A stretch of 64,000 bases of DNA, taken from NCBI GenBank assembly GCA_021155195.1, contig JAJNPV010000030.1, positions 124,001-188,000 of the forward strand, given 5' to 3'. A program made the translations under genes and the position numbers. Position 1 is the first letter of the stretch; every line of letters begins with the position of its first letter. This DNA comes from Ohtaekwangia sp. (GTDB lineage Bacteria; Bacteroidota; Bacteroidia; Cytophagales; Cyclobacteriaceae). The notes under the pieces were generated by a model. It had not been told where the DNA came from and searched no databases. It worked only from the letters and a program-made list of their open reading frames with translations. Positions 44,890 through 53,632 of this stretch are shown here, one piece after another.

Positions 44890-47139
44890 TTACCCCAATA
44901 TAATCCCCTCTTTCAAAAACGGTTGTTGATACACTCGCTTGCCTTTGGCTTTATACAAGGCATTCGCCACTGCTGCGAACACTGGTGGAAACAAGGGTTC
45001 ACCGAGGCCTGTTGGATCAAACTCATTTTTAACAAAATGAACCTCAATGGTCTCTGGAGTTTCCTTCTGTCGGATCATTCGATACTTATCAAAATTATTT
45101 TTTTGAGCCACCCCATCCACAAAAGTCATTTCACCAAAAAATGCATTTCCAATTCCATCTACAATAGCGCCTTCACCCATGTTTTTAGCGGCATCCGGAT
45201 TTATCACGATACCACAATCAACAGCAGCAATCGCCTTCTTAACAAACGGCTGATTGTTTTGCATCACCAGATCAATCACTTCTGCAACGTAGGTGTTGTG
45301 ACAGAAGTACGCAGAAACACCGCGATGAACACTACCATCCGATTCATTCCATTTCGATTTCTCACGCACCAATTTTAACACACCGGCATAGCGATCAGGA
45401 TCGTAGTCATTGTCTTTACCGACCGGATTTGTCTTAGCACGTTCTAAAAGTTCGAGTCTAAACTCAATCGGATCTTTGCCTGCAAGTTCAGCCAACTCAT
45501 CCAAAAAAGATTGTTCGGCACCGGCAATGAAATTAGAACGCGGTGCCCGAAACGCACCAATGGTAATATTGGAATCAATCGACCAGCCTTCTGCTAAATA
45601 ATTATCCACGGCACCAGCCGGGAATCGATTTGCATGCACGGCATGTTCCGGTATACCTCCGCCTTTTACATGAAATGCAACCAGGTTATTATTTTCATCT
45701 AAAGCCGCACGATATGTTGCCGTATAAGTTGGTCGATAAATTCCATACGTCATATCATCTTCACGTGTATACACCATTTTAATAGGTGCATTTATTTTTT
45801 GTGAGATAACAGCAGCCTCCACCATATGATGTGCATAGGCGCGCAACCCAAAGCCACCACCCATTCGGGCTAACTTGATGTGAACATTCTCTTTAGGAAT
45901 ACCAAGACGAGTTGCAATGGTACCTGCAATAAATTCTGGCGCTTGTGTAGGACCGTATATTTCAACCTGATCGCCAGTTACATGTGCAAAGCAGTTAACA
46001 GGTTCCATCGTGTTGTGAGCGAGATATGGTGCCGAGTAGGTTCGCTCCAATACTTTTGTAGCTTTCTTAAATACAGCTTCCGGATCTCCATCCTTCCGCA
46101 ACACGTTGGCTTTCTTCTTCGCCATCTCAGCCATTCTTGTTTTATGACCTTCCGTGCTCTCCACTCCGCCCGGAACCTTTATGGTTTGCTTTCCACCCCA
46201 CCCATTCATAACAAAACTTGAATCGGAAATTTTCTCCCATTCAATTTTGAGCGCTTTCTTGGCATTCATTACTTCCCAGGTCGTGTTGCCCACTACTACT
46301 GCCAATTCAGTAAACGTGGTGGTATCAAATCCATTTCGTTCATAATCATCCGCCAATGTTTTGATAATAAACACATCTTTAATGCCGGGCATCGATCGTG
46401 CTTCCGTATCATCCACCGATTTGATCTTCATTCCAAAAGGCGGATGTGCAATCATGGCAATCAACATCCCTTCTTTCTCATAATCCATTCCAAACAATGG
46501 CTTACCTGTTATGATATCAATTCCATCCACATTCTTTTTAGAGTTACCGATGATCTTGAAATCGCTTAACTTTTTTAACGCAACATCTTTTGGCACTTCC
46601 AAAGTGGCTGCTAGCGATGCTAATTCACCATAGCTGGCTTTTTTATTACTGACTTTATGAAACAGGAATCCTGCATCGGTGGTAATTTCTTCGGCTGGCA
46701 CACTCCAGGTTTGAGCTGCCGCTTTTACTAACAGCTGTCGTGCTGTAGCACCTGCTGTGCGAAGGGGTTTCCAGCCTTGTCGGATACCCTGGCTTCCTCC
46801 AGTAAATTGACGATCAAATCGTTTTGGAAAAAAATCAGCTTGCTCCACAAGTACATTCTTCCAATCCACATCCAACTCTTCCGCCAGAATCATAGGCATG
46901 GAAGTCTTAACGTTTGAACCGAATTCAGGATTGGCCGACATTAAGGATACTACTCCATTCTCACCTATCTTAATATAATTGTTCAACTCAAACCATTCTT
47001 TAGGCATGGCAATTGCATCTTCTGCAGTTGGATTTTTACATCCCGCCAACCAACTAAAACTGAGCATCATTCCCCCACTGGCCAACGCAGAAACTTTTAA
47101 GAATGATCTCCGATCGATCGTTGTTTTTATTTGTGTCAT
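44890..47139 (-). CDS. Molybdopterin-binding aldehyde oxidase-type subunit, copy 3
   Basis: A 749-residue IorB-like large subunit with a Tat signal (DRRSFLKVSALASGG, double Arg preceded by Asp). Catalytic E714 is in TGLGEPLFPP. GGGFGLRAYAHH replaces the GGGFGRR of the other two copies, an Arg-to-Leu change next to the cofactor loop that may alter substrate. Its C-terminus lacks the ELETS ending of the other copies. It pairs with the Fe-S subunit 10 bases upstream, forming a second complete two-subunit enzyme. Confidence 0.9.
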   Translation of the reverse strand: MTQIKTTIDRRSFLKVSALASGGMMLSFSWLAGCKNPTAEDAIAMPKEWFELNNYIKIGENGVVSLMSANPEFGSNVKTSMPMILAEELDVDWKNVLVEQADFFPKRFDRQFTGGSQGIRQGWKPLRTAGATARQLLVKAAAQTWSVPAEEITTDAGFLFHKVSNKKASYGELASLAATLEVPKDVALKKLSDFKIIGNSKKNVDGIDIITGKPLFGMDYEKEGMLIAMIAHPPFGMKIKSVDDTEARSMPGIKDVFIIKTLADDYERNGFDTTTFTELAVVVGNTTWEVMNAKKALKIEWEKISDSSFVMNGWGGKQTIKVPGGVESTEGHKTRMAEMAKKKANVLRKDGDPEAVFKKATKVLERTYSAPYLAHNTMEPVNCFAHVTGDQVEIYGPTQAPEFIAGTIATRLGIPKENVHIKLARMGGGFGLRAYAHHMVEAAVISQKINAPIKMVYTREDDMTYGIYRPTYTATYRAALDENNNLVAFHVKGGGIPEHAVHANRFPAGAVDNYLAEGWSIDSNITIGAFRAPRSNFIAGAEQSFLDELAELAGKDPIEFRLELLERAKTNPVGKDNDYDPDRYAGVLKLVREKSKWNESDGSVHRGVSAYFCHNTYVAEVIDLVMQNNQPFVKKAIAAVDCGIVINPDAAKNMGEGAIVDGIGNAFFGEMTFVDGVAQKNNFDKYRMIRQKETPETIEVHFVKNEFDPTGLGEPLFPPVFAAVANALYKAKGKRVYQQPFLKEGIILG

Positions 47140-47149
47140 AGGATGGATG

Positions 47150-47614
47150 TTAATTTGATTTAGAATTAGCAGCTGTTTTTATTGCTGCTTTGATTCGTGT
47201 ATAGGTGCCACACCGACAAATGTTTCCATTCATAGCCGATACAATTTGCTCATCACTTGGGTTAGGATTTTCATTCAGCAAAGCAGCCGCACTCATAATC
47301 TGCCCGGCCTGACAATATCCACATTGTGGCACGTCATGTTCGAGCCACGCTTTTTGCACAGGGTGATCACCATTCTCAGAAAGACCTTCAATGGTTGTAA
47401 TCACTTTGTTTTCGGCTGCCGTAGCAGGCAACTGGCACGAGCGAACCGCAGTACCATCTATATGAATGGTACACGCACCACATTGCGCAATGCCGCATCC
47501 ATATTTGGTACCTACAAGCTTCAAATGATCGCGTAAAACCCATAGCATAGGTGTTTTCGGATCAACATCGACTGTCTGCTTCTTTCCGTTTACATTCAGG
47601 ATGATAGCTGCCAT
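47150..47614 (-). CDS. [2Fe-2S] subunit of aldehyde oxidase-type enzyme, copy 2
   Basis: A 154-residue IorA-like subunit, near-identical in motif order to the copy at 41791: CGCGIAQCGACT, CGYCQAGQ and CRCGTY, carrying two [2Fe-2S] clusters. It is first in its operon with the large subunit at 44890. High similarity of both pairs indicates a duplication of the whole operon, now divided by three unrelated genes. Confidence 0.93.
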   Translation of the reverse strand: MAAIILNVNGKKQTVDVDPKTPMLWVLRDHLKLVGTKYGCGIAQCGACTIHIDGTAVRSCQLPATAAENKVITTIEGLSENGDHPVQKAWLEHDVPQCGYCQAGQIMSAAALLNENPNPSDEQIVSAMNGNICRCGTYTRIKAAIKTAANSKSN

Positions 47615-47721
47615 GATTTAATAATTTATTAATGAAACTAGATTTCTATTTTAAAGATACTGATTCCAATCCAACAATTGATTACAAAATTCAAACATCA
47701 CGACTACCCATCCACTATTAT

Positions 47722-48159
47722 TTATTGTCCAGGGGTGAGCAGTTTGGTGAACGAAAGTGAACCCAATTTCCACACGCCATTTTGTTTTACGTAAACTTCG
47801 GTAACCATAAATGGATTGGTTACTTCGTTTCCTCCCACCACGGCTAACAAAGTAATCTTGTTTAATACGATAGCTGTGTTGTCAATTATCTTCACGGACG
47901 CTTCATGAATATCTGCTTTCTTGTACCAAATTCCACCGCTGCCAATGATATTAACTTCCTGCTCTTTGCCCCACGATCCGCCCATATGCACAAAAACAGA
48001 CTTCTCATCAAAGAGATCTTTCAACTTATCTACATTTTTATCTGCCATCCATTGCCATTTATCTTTCGATAGCTTAATGAGCTCTTGTTCGACAGAACTT
48101 TGTGCAAATGTTTGAACAAATGCACAAACAAATAGTAGTACTGAGATTATCACTTTCAT
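47722..48159 (-). CDS. Exported NTF2-like (SnoaL/DUF4440-type) protein, copy 1
   Basis: A 145-residue protein with a signal peptide (ending TFAQ, residue 19) and an NTF2-like cone fold: helix ELIKLSKDKWQWMADKNVDKL, then VFVHMGGSW, then paired beta strands. It is very similar to the gene 17 bases upstream. No catalytic residues can be named. NTF2-like proteins include isomerases, hydratases and binding proteins. Confidence 0.78.
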   Translation of the reverse strand: MKVIISVLLFVCAFVQTFAQSSVEQELIKLSKDKWQWMADKNVDKLKDLFDEKSVFVHMGGSWGKEQEVNIIGSGGIWYKKADIHEASVKIIDNTAIVLNKITLLAVVGGNEVTNPFMVTEVYVKQNGVWKLGSLSFTKLLTPGQ

Positions 48160-48176
48160 ACTTTTAGGTTATTATA

Positions 48177-48629
48177 TCAATGTTTTATCACATGAGTATC
48201 CCGCACACCGCTAAACGTTAGTGCCAATAATTTCCACGCTTTCTTCTCTTTCTTATAAACTTCCGTAACCGTAAACTCAGTCACTACATCACTGCCCCGC
48301 ACAAAAGCAGTCAATGTAATTCGACTCCAGACAATGGCAACGTCATCCAATACTTCTACCGCCACATCTTTCACATCGGCATTTTTGTACCAGATGCTTC
48401 CGCTCTTAATGATTTCAAGTTCTTCATCCTTTTTCCAGGTGCCACTCATGTGTACAAACTTTGACTTATCATCAAACAACGTAGCAAGTTTATCTACATT
48501 CTTATCGGCCATCCATTGCCACTTGTTTTTCGAGAGTTCCTTAATTTCATTCTCCGCGGCAGAATTTTGTGCGAAGGAAACCTGCACACAGATAAGAATG
48601 AGCAATGCTCCAATAATTGATCTTTTCAT
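48177..48629 (-). CDS. Exported NTF2-like (SnoaL/DUF4440-type) protein, copy 2
   Basis: A 150-residue tandem paralogue of the gene just downstream. It has a signal peptide (ending SFAQ) and the same ELSKNKWQWMADKNVDKL helix and FVHMSGTW strand. The two genes are 17 bases apart and presumably cotranscribed. The divergent AraC gene at 48797 is a natural candidate regulator, with a 167-base shared control region that contains no exact -33/-7 match. Confidence 0.78.
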   Translation of the reverse strand: MKRSIIGALLILICVQVSFAQNSAAENEIKELSKNKWQWMADKNVDKLATLFDDKSKFVHMSGTWKKDEELEIIKSGSIWYKNADVKDVAVEVLDDVAIVWSRITLTAFVRGSDVVTEFTVTEVYKKEKKAWKLLALTFSGVRDTHVIKH

Positions 48630-48796
48630 CTTCGTTTTTATTTGATTTGAAATTCGCTTACTCTACAAAGGTGTCCTCTTTCCGTTTAGTTGACGTATAC
48701 AGATTACGGTTTTACCAACCAAAATCAACGATCAGGCATGGTGATCATGGAATCAAACCGAAATGTGCCTAATATTGAAGCCTAAGGAAAATTCAT

Positions 48797-49696
48797 ATGG
48801 AAGAAATTCTGAAGTTTGACACGATCAGCCAATTCAACGCAGACAATAATCACGAAACCTTGCATCCGTTGGTCACAGTGATTGATTTTTCGAAGGTTGC
48901 ACCCAGGCGCTTAAGAAAAGCCTATTTTGGTTTTTATTTAATCATGATTAAAGATGTAGTATGTGGAGATCTTAGATACGGAAAAAATACCTACGATTAT
49001 CAGGAAGGTACACTCGTATTTATTGGTCCCGGCCAAACGCTTGGACAGAATGGTGGACCGGAGTTGAATCAACCTATGGGATTTGGAATCGCCTTTCATC
49101 CGGATTTGATCAAAGGAACTTCTTTAGGCCGTCACATTGATGACTACACCTTCTTCGGGTATAATGTAAACGAAGCTCTTCACGTTTCAGAGCGCGAGCG
49201 ACAACTCATATTAGATTGCTTCTCAAAAGTACGCTATGAATTAGACCATGCCATTGACAAGCATAGTAGAAAATTGATTGCTGATAATATTGAGTTGCTC
49301 CTAAACTATTGTAATCGGTTTTATGATCGTCAGTTCATCACCCGTGAAAATGTAAACAAAGGCATCCTTGAAAGATTTGAAGTATTGCTGAATGAATTCT
49401 TTTCGTCTGATAAACCGCAGGATGTCGGTTTGCCATCAGTAGCCTATTGTGCAAATGAACTGAACTTGTCAGCCAATTACTTCGGAGAGTTGATTAAAAA
49501 AGAAACCGGTAAAACCGCGCATGAATTTATCAACCTTAAATTGATGGATGTTGCCAAAGAAAGAATATTCGATACTGAAAAATCAGTGAGTGAAATTGCG
49601 TATAGTTTAGGATTCAAATATCCACAACATTTTAGCCGCGTGTTTAAGCAACATGTTGGCGTTACTCCGTTGGAATATAGAAGTTCGTTGAACTAA
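48797..49696 (+). CDS. AraC-family regulator
   Basis: A 299-residue regulator with an N-terminal cupin-like effector domain (about residues 30-150, EGTLVFIGPGQTL) and a C-terminal double helix-turn-helix (about 195-299): ANELNLSANYFGELIKKET in the first and VSEIAYSLGFKYPQHFSRVFK in the second. It is divergent from the NTF2-like pair and convergent with an exported ABM protein. The closest arrangement in the window is the AraC/ABM pair at 58027-59330. Confidence 0.9.
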   Translation: MEEILKFDTISQFNADNNHETLHPLVTVIDFSKVAPRRLRKAYFGFYLIMIKDVVCGDLRYGKNTYDYQEGTLVFIGPGQTLGQNGGPELNQPMGFGIAFHPDLIKGTSLGRHIDDYTFFGYNVNEALHVSERERQLILDCFSKVRYELDHAIDKHSRKLIADNIELLLNYCNRFYDRQFITRENVNKGILERFEVLLNEFFSSDKPQDVGLPSVAYCANELNLSANYFGELIKKETGKTAHEFINLKLMDVAKERIFDTEKSVSEIAYSLGFKYPQHFSRVFKQHVGVTPLEYRSSLN

Positions 49697-49703
49697 CGGG
49701 TCG

Positions 49704-50087
49704 TTATTTAATCTTCAATCCCGGGATCAGCGGAACCGTCTCAATCAACTCAAGGGACTTAACCATTTGCTTCGTTTCATTTTTGTATTTCAAAAAATGG
49801 GGAGTCTGAATATGCTTCTTGTAAGCATCAGGACTTGCGTAAATTTCTAAAATAGTGATGTGCGTGGGCTTGTCGCGCTCAGCCACCGCATACAAGGTTA
49901 ATACACCGGGCTCTACACGCATCGCAGTCTCAATCCCTTCCTTTAAGAGTGCATTATAACTTTTCAATTGTGCCGAATCAATCTCCAACTTGGCCAGACG
50001 CACCACAGGCGTATCGGTTATTTGACCTTGCGCGGTGGCACATAATAATGTAGCAATAAGTAAAAGTGTAGAGCATTTAGAAATCAT
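49704..50087 (-). CDS. Exported ABM-domain protein (quinol monooxygenase fold), copy 1
   Basis: A 127-residue protein with a signal peptide (ending TAQG, residue 21) and an antibiotic-biosynthesis-monooxygenase dimeric alpha/beta barrel: VRLAKLEIDSAQLKSYNALL, PGVLTLYAV, HITILEIYAS, HIQTPHFLKYK. Cytosolic relatives oxidise quinols or small aldehydes without cofactors. Export is unusual. A close paralogue lies at 58947, also next to an AraC gene. Confidence 0.83.
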   Translation of the reverse strand: MISKCSTLLLIATLLCATAQGQITDTPVVRLAKLEIDSAQLKSYNALLKEGIETAMRVEPGVLTLYAVAERDKPTHITILEIYASPDAYKKHIQTPHFLKYKNETKQMVKSLELIETVPLIPGLKIK

Positions 50088-50651
50088 ACCTTAAAATTAC
50101 AAAACTATTTGCATCGGAAACCAACGCGCATCTAGCTTAAGATCTTTCGCGCAACGCAGTTTCTAGCTGGATCATTTCATCAACCCCTTGCGCCATTTTA
50201 CATACGTCTCAAATCGATACGCTTACGGACTGAGTGAACACACATGTGCTGAAAATCATTACAGTAACCAGTTGATTGATAACACCCGCACCTTAAACCG
50301 AAACACCAGCAGGCTGAACGATTACCTCCACACACACAGCGGTTTCACCCGGCACCTGTTCCATTTCGCATACGCATTGGATGGTTTCACCACCACACCA
50401 ATCCTAGTCGGGTCGGGTGTTGGAAAAGTAAACTACGGTTCAAGCACCTTCAGTGGCCACTGCAAGGATTCGGAGTATCGGAAAATAATTTTTCAGTCAC
50501 CTTCTCTTCTATCAGTAAACCAGTGCACACAAACGTGCCAGTGCCGTTGGGGTTACAAAACCCTGGGCCACCTGATCACAAATAAATAGTTTTAATAAAG
50601 AACAACAAGGCATGGCCTCACCTGCGTTAATAATCCTATTAAAAAAAAGTT
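50088..50651. other. 564-base gap without a recognisable gene
   Basis: The only long open frame (50188-50589, plus, 133 codons) has an unlikely amino-acid mix (many His, Thr, Ser, Cys) and no recognisable motif. The minus strand holds short open stretches separated by stops, such as one reading MAQGVDEMIQLETALRERS just inside 50100-50210. The base composition is less AT-rich than the flanks and resembles the gene that follows. It may be a decayed gene or acquired DNA. I see no RNA gene or repeat in it. Confidence 0.4.
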
Positions 50652-51371
50652 ATGTCACATGTAAAAAACCTGCAAGCCTTTGAGAAGCTCTTAGGTGTTT
50701 GCACCGGGTTGGAAAGACGCTATAACCCCGGTAATCAAAACCTTCAGGTGAATGCAATGGCCACCTTGCTAAGCCTTGCTCAACAATCATGGGAAGAGGT
50801 GAAGGAAGCCGCACAAGCGTACGACCTGGCCACCAATAACCGCCAGCTGGGCTTTGAGCGGATTCGAAAACTCAGCTCGAGTGTATACAGCATGTTGAGG
50901 GCCTGCGGTGCCAACGAGCTTGCGTTGAAGGATGCGCAAAATGCGAGGCGCAGAATCTGGGGTGCACGCATTACTGAAACGCCCGTGGACGAAGTTGGCA
51001 AACCCATCGAACGGCCCGCGGGAGCCCGACCGTCTTACTCGCGAAGCTATGCCGTAATTGTTGAGTACTTTGAACGATTGGTAACAATCGTAGCCACCGA
51101 TCCACTATACGGTGCGTATGAACCTGAACTTACCATCGCAAGTCTACAGGAAACCGTGGTTGATTTGCACCGGCTGAACAAGGCGGTAACCGATGCGGAA
51201 GTAGCGCTGGATGAAGCACGAAGGAGGCGCAACACGATTTGGTACCTGGCCCAACAAAACCTGGTGGACACCGCTATTTCGGTTAGAAGTTATGTGCGCG
51301 GTGCGTTTGGCTTCCAAAGTCAGCAGCACCTTCAAATTCAGAAAATTCGTTTCACCAAACCACCTTTGTGA
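50652..51371 (+). CDS. Unknown helical protein, possibly acquired
   Basis: A 239-residue soluble protein of unrecognised family, almost entirely alpha-helical, in two halves that may be related (QAYDLATNNRQLGFERIRKL and VALDEARRRRNTIWYLAQQN). It lacks a signal peptide and cysteines except two near the N-terminus. Codon choice is richer in G and C than its neighbours, and the upstream gap shares that composition. It has its own terminator and no operon partner. The ATG at 50652 follows an A-rich stretch. Confidence 0.6.
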   Translation: MSHVKNLQAFEKLLGVCTGLERRYNPGNQNLQVNAMATLLSLAQQSWEEVKEAAQAYDLATNNRQLGFERIRKLSSSVYSMLRACGANELALKDAQNARRRIWGARITETPVDEVGKPIERPAGARPSYSRSYAVIVEYFERLVTIVATDPLYGAYEPELTIASLQETVVDLHRLNKAVTDAEVALDEARRRRNTIWYLAQQNLVDTAISVRSYVRGAFGFQSQQHLQIQKIRFTKPPL

Positions 51372-51390
51372 TGCAACTCATCATTGATTG

Positions 51391-51424
51391 AAAACCTCTG
51401 TGGTAAGACTGCAGAGTTTTTTTT
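51391..51424 (+). terminator. Terminator of the unknown helical protein gene
   Basis: CTCTG pairs with CAGAG, extended by AAAA against T; the loop is about 11 bases and the hairpin is followed by eight T. Confidence 0.7.
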
Positions 51425-51452
51425 ATGCAAGCAACCTTTCCGTCTTCCTAAG

Positions 51453-51854
51453 TCAAAATGCCCGCGCGTATTGCGCTGCCGTCACGGGCTCCATCCAATC
51501 TACCACCTTGCCGTTCAGTTGTTCTTGCGTGGCGATGTGACTCATTGCTACAGTAGCTGAAGCACCATGCCAGTGTTTTTCATTGGGCGCGAACCACACC
51601 ACATCGCCAGGATGTATTTCTTCAACGGGTCCACCTTCTTTCTGAACCCAACCAACTCCTGAAACAACAATCAGTGTTTGTCCGAGTGGATGCGTATGCC
51701 ACGCAGTTCTTGCAGCGGGTTCAAAGGTAACAAGTGCGGCCGCGGCTCTTCTGTGCTCATTGGGCTGAAACAAAGGATCAATGCGTACCGATCCTGTGAA
51801 CCAATCTTCGGGGGCTTTGGCGGAGGGTTGTGATCCTAGTCTTATAATTTCCAT
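51453..51854 (-). CDS. Small cupin protein
   Basis: A 133-residue single-domain cupin. Motif 1 is HTHPLGQTLIVVSG, with two His and Gln in place of the usual Glu ligand. Motif 2 is PGDVVWFAPNEKHWHG with His. It resembles cupins encoded with carboxymuconolactone decarboxylases and aldo/keto reductases, which are often AraC-controlled. The catalytic role is unknown. No signal peptide. Confidence 0.85.
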   Translation of the reverse strand: MEIIRLGSQPSAKAPEDWFTGSVRIDPLFQPNEHRRAAAALVTFEPAARTAWHTHPLGQTLIVVSGVGWVQKEGGPVEEIHPGDVVWFAPNEKHWHGASATVAMSHIATQEQLNGKVVDWMEPVTAAQYARAF

Positions 51855-51894
51855 TTGTCGATTGCTTTAATTTAATAATTACACATCAAGAGTT

Positions 51895-52314
51895 CTAGCG
51901 CGATTCAATCGAAACTGTTATATTACCAGAACCCAAAGCTGCGGCAAGACCATTCGGGTTATCAATTTTTCCAAGTTTAGTATAGCTAAAAGAAGTTGAA
52001 AACGTTTTATAGAAAACAACAAGCGTATTAGAACCCCACAGCATCAAATCGCCATGGTTGATCGTTCCCGGGTTTAATGCATGAGTGGGAAGATCCTTTG
52101 AAAGTCGAACATATTTTTCATTTCCATTTAACTCAGTCATCGTTAGGGTTAATGGCAGCATCGATTGAAATGCAGTAGCAGTGACATTATCAAAGAGTGT
52201 GGCAGTAAAGATTTTTTCACCAACCTTAATGTTTATGAATTTCTTCACGGGATCGTTATTTACTTGTGCTGCTCCGGTAACCCATTGAATAATAAAGAGA
52301 CTGACATACTTCAT
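51895..52314 (-). CDS. Exported cyclophilin-like-fold protein
   Basis: A 139-residue protein with a signal peptide (MKYVSLFIIQWVTGAAQ) and a beta-barrel domain of the bacterial cyclophilin-like type: INIKVGEKIFTATLFDN, LPLTLTMTELNGNEKY, GDLMLWGSNTLVVFYKTF. These proteins lack the active-site Arg of true prolyl isomerases. They often sit beside AraC regulators, cupins and oxidoreductases, as here. The ATG at 52314 is preferred over one six codons upstream. Confidence 0.75.
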   Translation of the reverse strand: MKYVSLFIIQWVTGAAQVNNDPVKKFINIKVGEKIFTATLFDNVTATAFQSMLPLTLTMTELNGNEKYVRLSKDLPTHALNPGTINHGDLMLWGSNTLVVFYKTFSTSFSYTKLGKIDNPNGLAAALGSGNITVSIESR

Positions 52315-52369
52315 AATACTAAGATACTGCAATCCATTACATTTGTATTGAATTTATGGATTTCCACGA

Positions 52370-52927
52370 ATGCAACGTAATATCTTTCAACGATTACTGA
52401 CCGGAGGTATAATTCCCATCAATGATATGGGAGAAGCCTGGGATGTAGTAGCCCGCGCACAAAAATTGTCACCTGCACTGAATGCCGCAACTACTACCGA
52501 TGAAATGCGGGAACGACTCAGTGAAATTATCGGATCGCCAATCGATAAAAGTACCACGGTGTTTGTGCCCTTCTTCACCAATTTCGGAAAGCATATCAAG
52601 TTAGGTAAGAATATTTTTATCAATCACGCTTGTACATTCCTTGATCTTGGCGGAATCACTATTGAAGATGATGTGCAGATAGGTCCGAAAGTGAATCTGA
52701 TTACGGAGAATCATCCAATTGATCCTACTCAAAGAAAAAATCTGGATTTGAAATCAATTCACATTAAACGAAATGTTTGGATAGGTGCTGCTGCCACCAT
52801 TTTACCGGGTGTTACCGTTGGTGAAAATTCAATTATTGCCGCAGGTGCTGTGGTAAACAAAAATGTACCTGCCAATACTATTGTGGGAGGGATTCCGGCT
52901 AAGTTTATTAAGAAAATTGAAATGTAA
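52370..52927 (+). CDS. Hexapeptide-repeat O-acetyltransferase
   Basis: A 185-residue left-handed beta-helix acyltransferase of the maltose/galactoside acetyltransferase type. A helical N-terminal region (about residues 1-65) is followed by hexapeptide turns and the catalytic His in ENHPIDP. The C-terminus ends GVTVGENSIIAAGAVV and GGIPAKFIKKI, which are conserved. It forms trimers and uses acetyl-CoA. The acceptor is unknown. The next gene begins 4 bases after its stop. Confidence 0.88.
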   Translation: MQRNIFQRLLTGGIIPINDMGEAWDVVARAQKLSPALNAATTTDEMRERLSEIIGSPIDKSTTVFVPFFTNFGKHIKLGKNIFINHACTFLDLGGITIEDDVQIGPKVNLITENHPIDPTQRKNLDLKSIHIKRNVWIGAAATILPGVTVGENSIIAAGAVVNKNVPANTIVGGIPAKFIKKIEM

Positions 52928-52931
52928 TTTG

Positions 52932-53537
52932 ATGCAGGATATTTCCAACACTTCTATTCAATCCCTGATTGAGTATTTCGAGAAATTAATTCCATTGAAT
53001 ACGGACGAGAAAGAACTTGTCCGCTTAAAATTTAACCCGCATCTTTTTCTAAAGAAGCAATTTGTGTTACAGCACGGGAATGTTTGTGAATACTTTAATT
53101 TTGTGGTTCGGGGATGTCTTCGTTTGTATAAAGTTGGTGAAGATGGTGCGTTTCATGTTCTGCAATTTGCGACTGAAGATCATTGGATCATTGACATCGC
53201 CAGTTTTCATAAAAAGTCGAAGTCATTTTTTAATATTGATGCGCTAGAGGATACAGTGGTGTTGCGCATTAACTACGATGACTTAATCGACTTGTATCTA
53301 AAGGCACCGAAATTCGATCGGATTTTTCGAGTGCTGTTGGAAAATCATTTCATGCAACAACAAGAACGCATCGGACAACTGTTTAGCTCAACTGCAGAAG
53401 AACGATATCAATCATTTCTTGAAAATTATCCGCACTTACAAAATCGATTGTCGCAAGTTCAAATTGCTTCTTACCTGGGCGTAACCCCTGAATTTTTGAG
53501 CCGCATTCGCAGCAGAATCGCGAAAGGCGAGAAATAA
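52932..53537 (+). CDS. Crp/Fnr-type regulator
   Basis: A 201-residue regulator with a cyclic-nucleotide-binding-like beta roll (about residues 20-135, with LQHGNVCEYFNFVVRGCLRL) and a C-terminal winged helix (QVQIASYLGVTPEFLSRIRS). It lacks the Cys cluster of Fnr and the exact cAMP-contact residues of Crp, like most Bacteroidota members. The ATG at 52932 lies just past the acetyltransferase stop, whereas the earlier in-frame ATG would be inside that gene. Probably one operon with it. Confidence 0.87.
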   Translation: MQDISNTSIQSLIEYFEKLIPLNTDEKELVRLKFNPHLFLKKQFVLQHGNVCEYFNFVVRGCLRLYKVGEDGAFHVLQFATEDHWIIDIASFHKKSKSFFNIDALEDTVVLRINYDDLIDLYLKAPKFDRIFRVLLENHFMQQQERIGQLFSSTAEERYQSFLENYPHLQNRLSQVQIASYLGVTPEFLSRIRSRIAKGEK

Positions 53538-53575
53538 TCTTAAACCAGATCAATGCTTTTTCTTAACCCAGGTCA

Positions 53576-53607
53576 TTGGTGTGCCCTGGTGGTTTGATGT
53601 TGCTTTG
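53576..53607 (+). promoter_or_regulatory. Possible promoter of the NAD(P)-binding oxidoreductase gene
   Basis: TTG (53576-53578), 21 bases, TTGCTTTG (53600-53607), one mismatch from TAnnTTTG, 25 bases before the ATG. Confidence 0.4.
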
Positions 53608-53632
53608 TATCATCAATTAAACAAAAAGTAAC

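Noticed and set aside
44923..45378. 151-codon plus-strand frame inside the third molybdopterin subunit gene
   Set aside because: Antisense shadow of a clear coding gene with catalytic motifs.
50188..50589. 133-codon open frame before the unknown helical protein gene
   Set aside because: Unusual amino-acid mix rich in His, Thr and Ser, no motif, no promoter or start context, and no support from neighbours; listed only as part of the gap.
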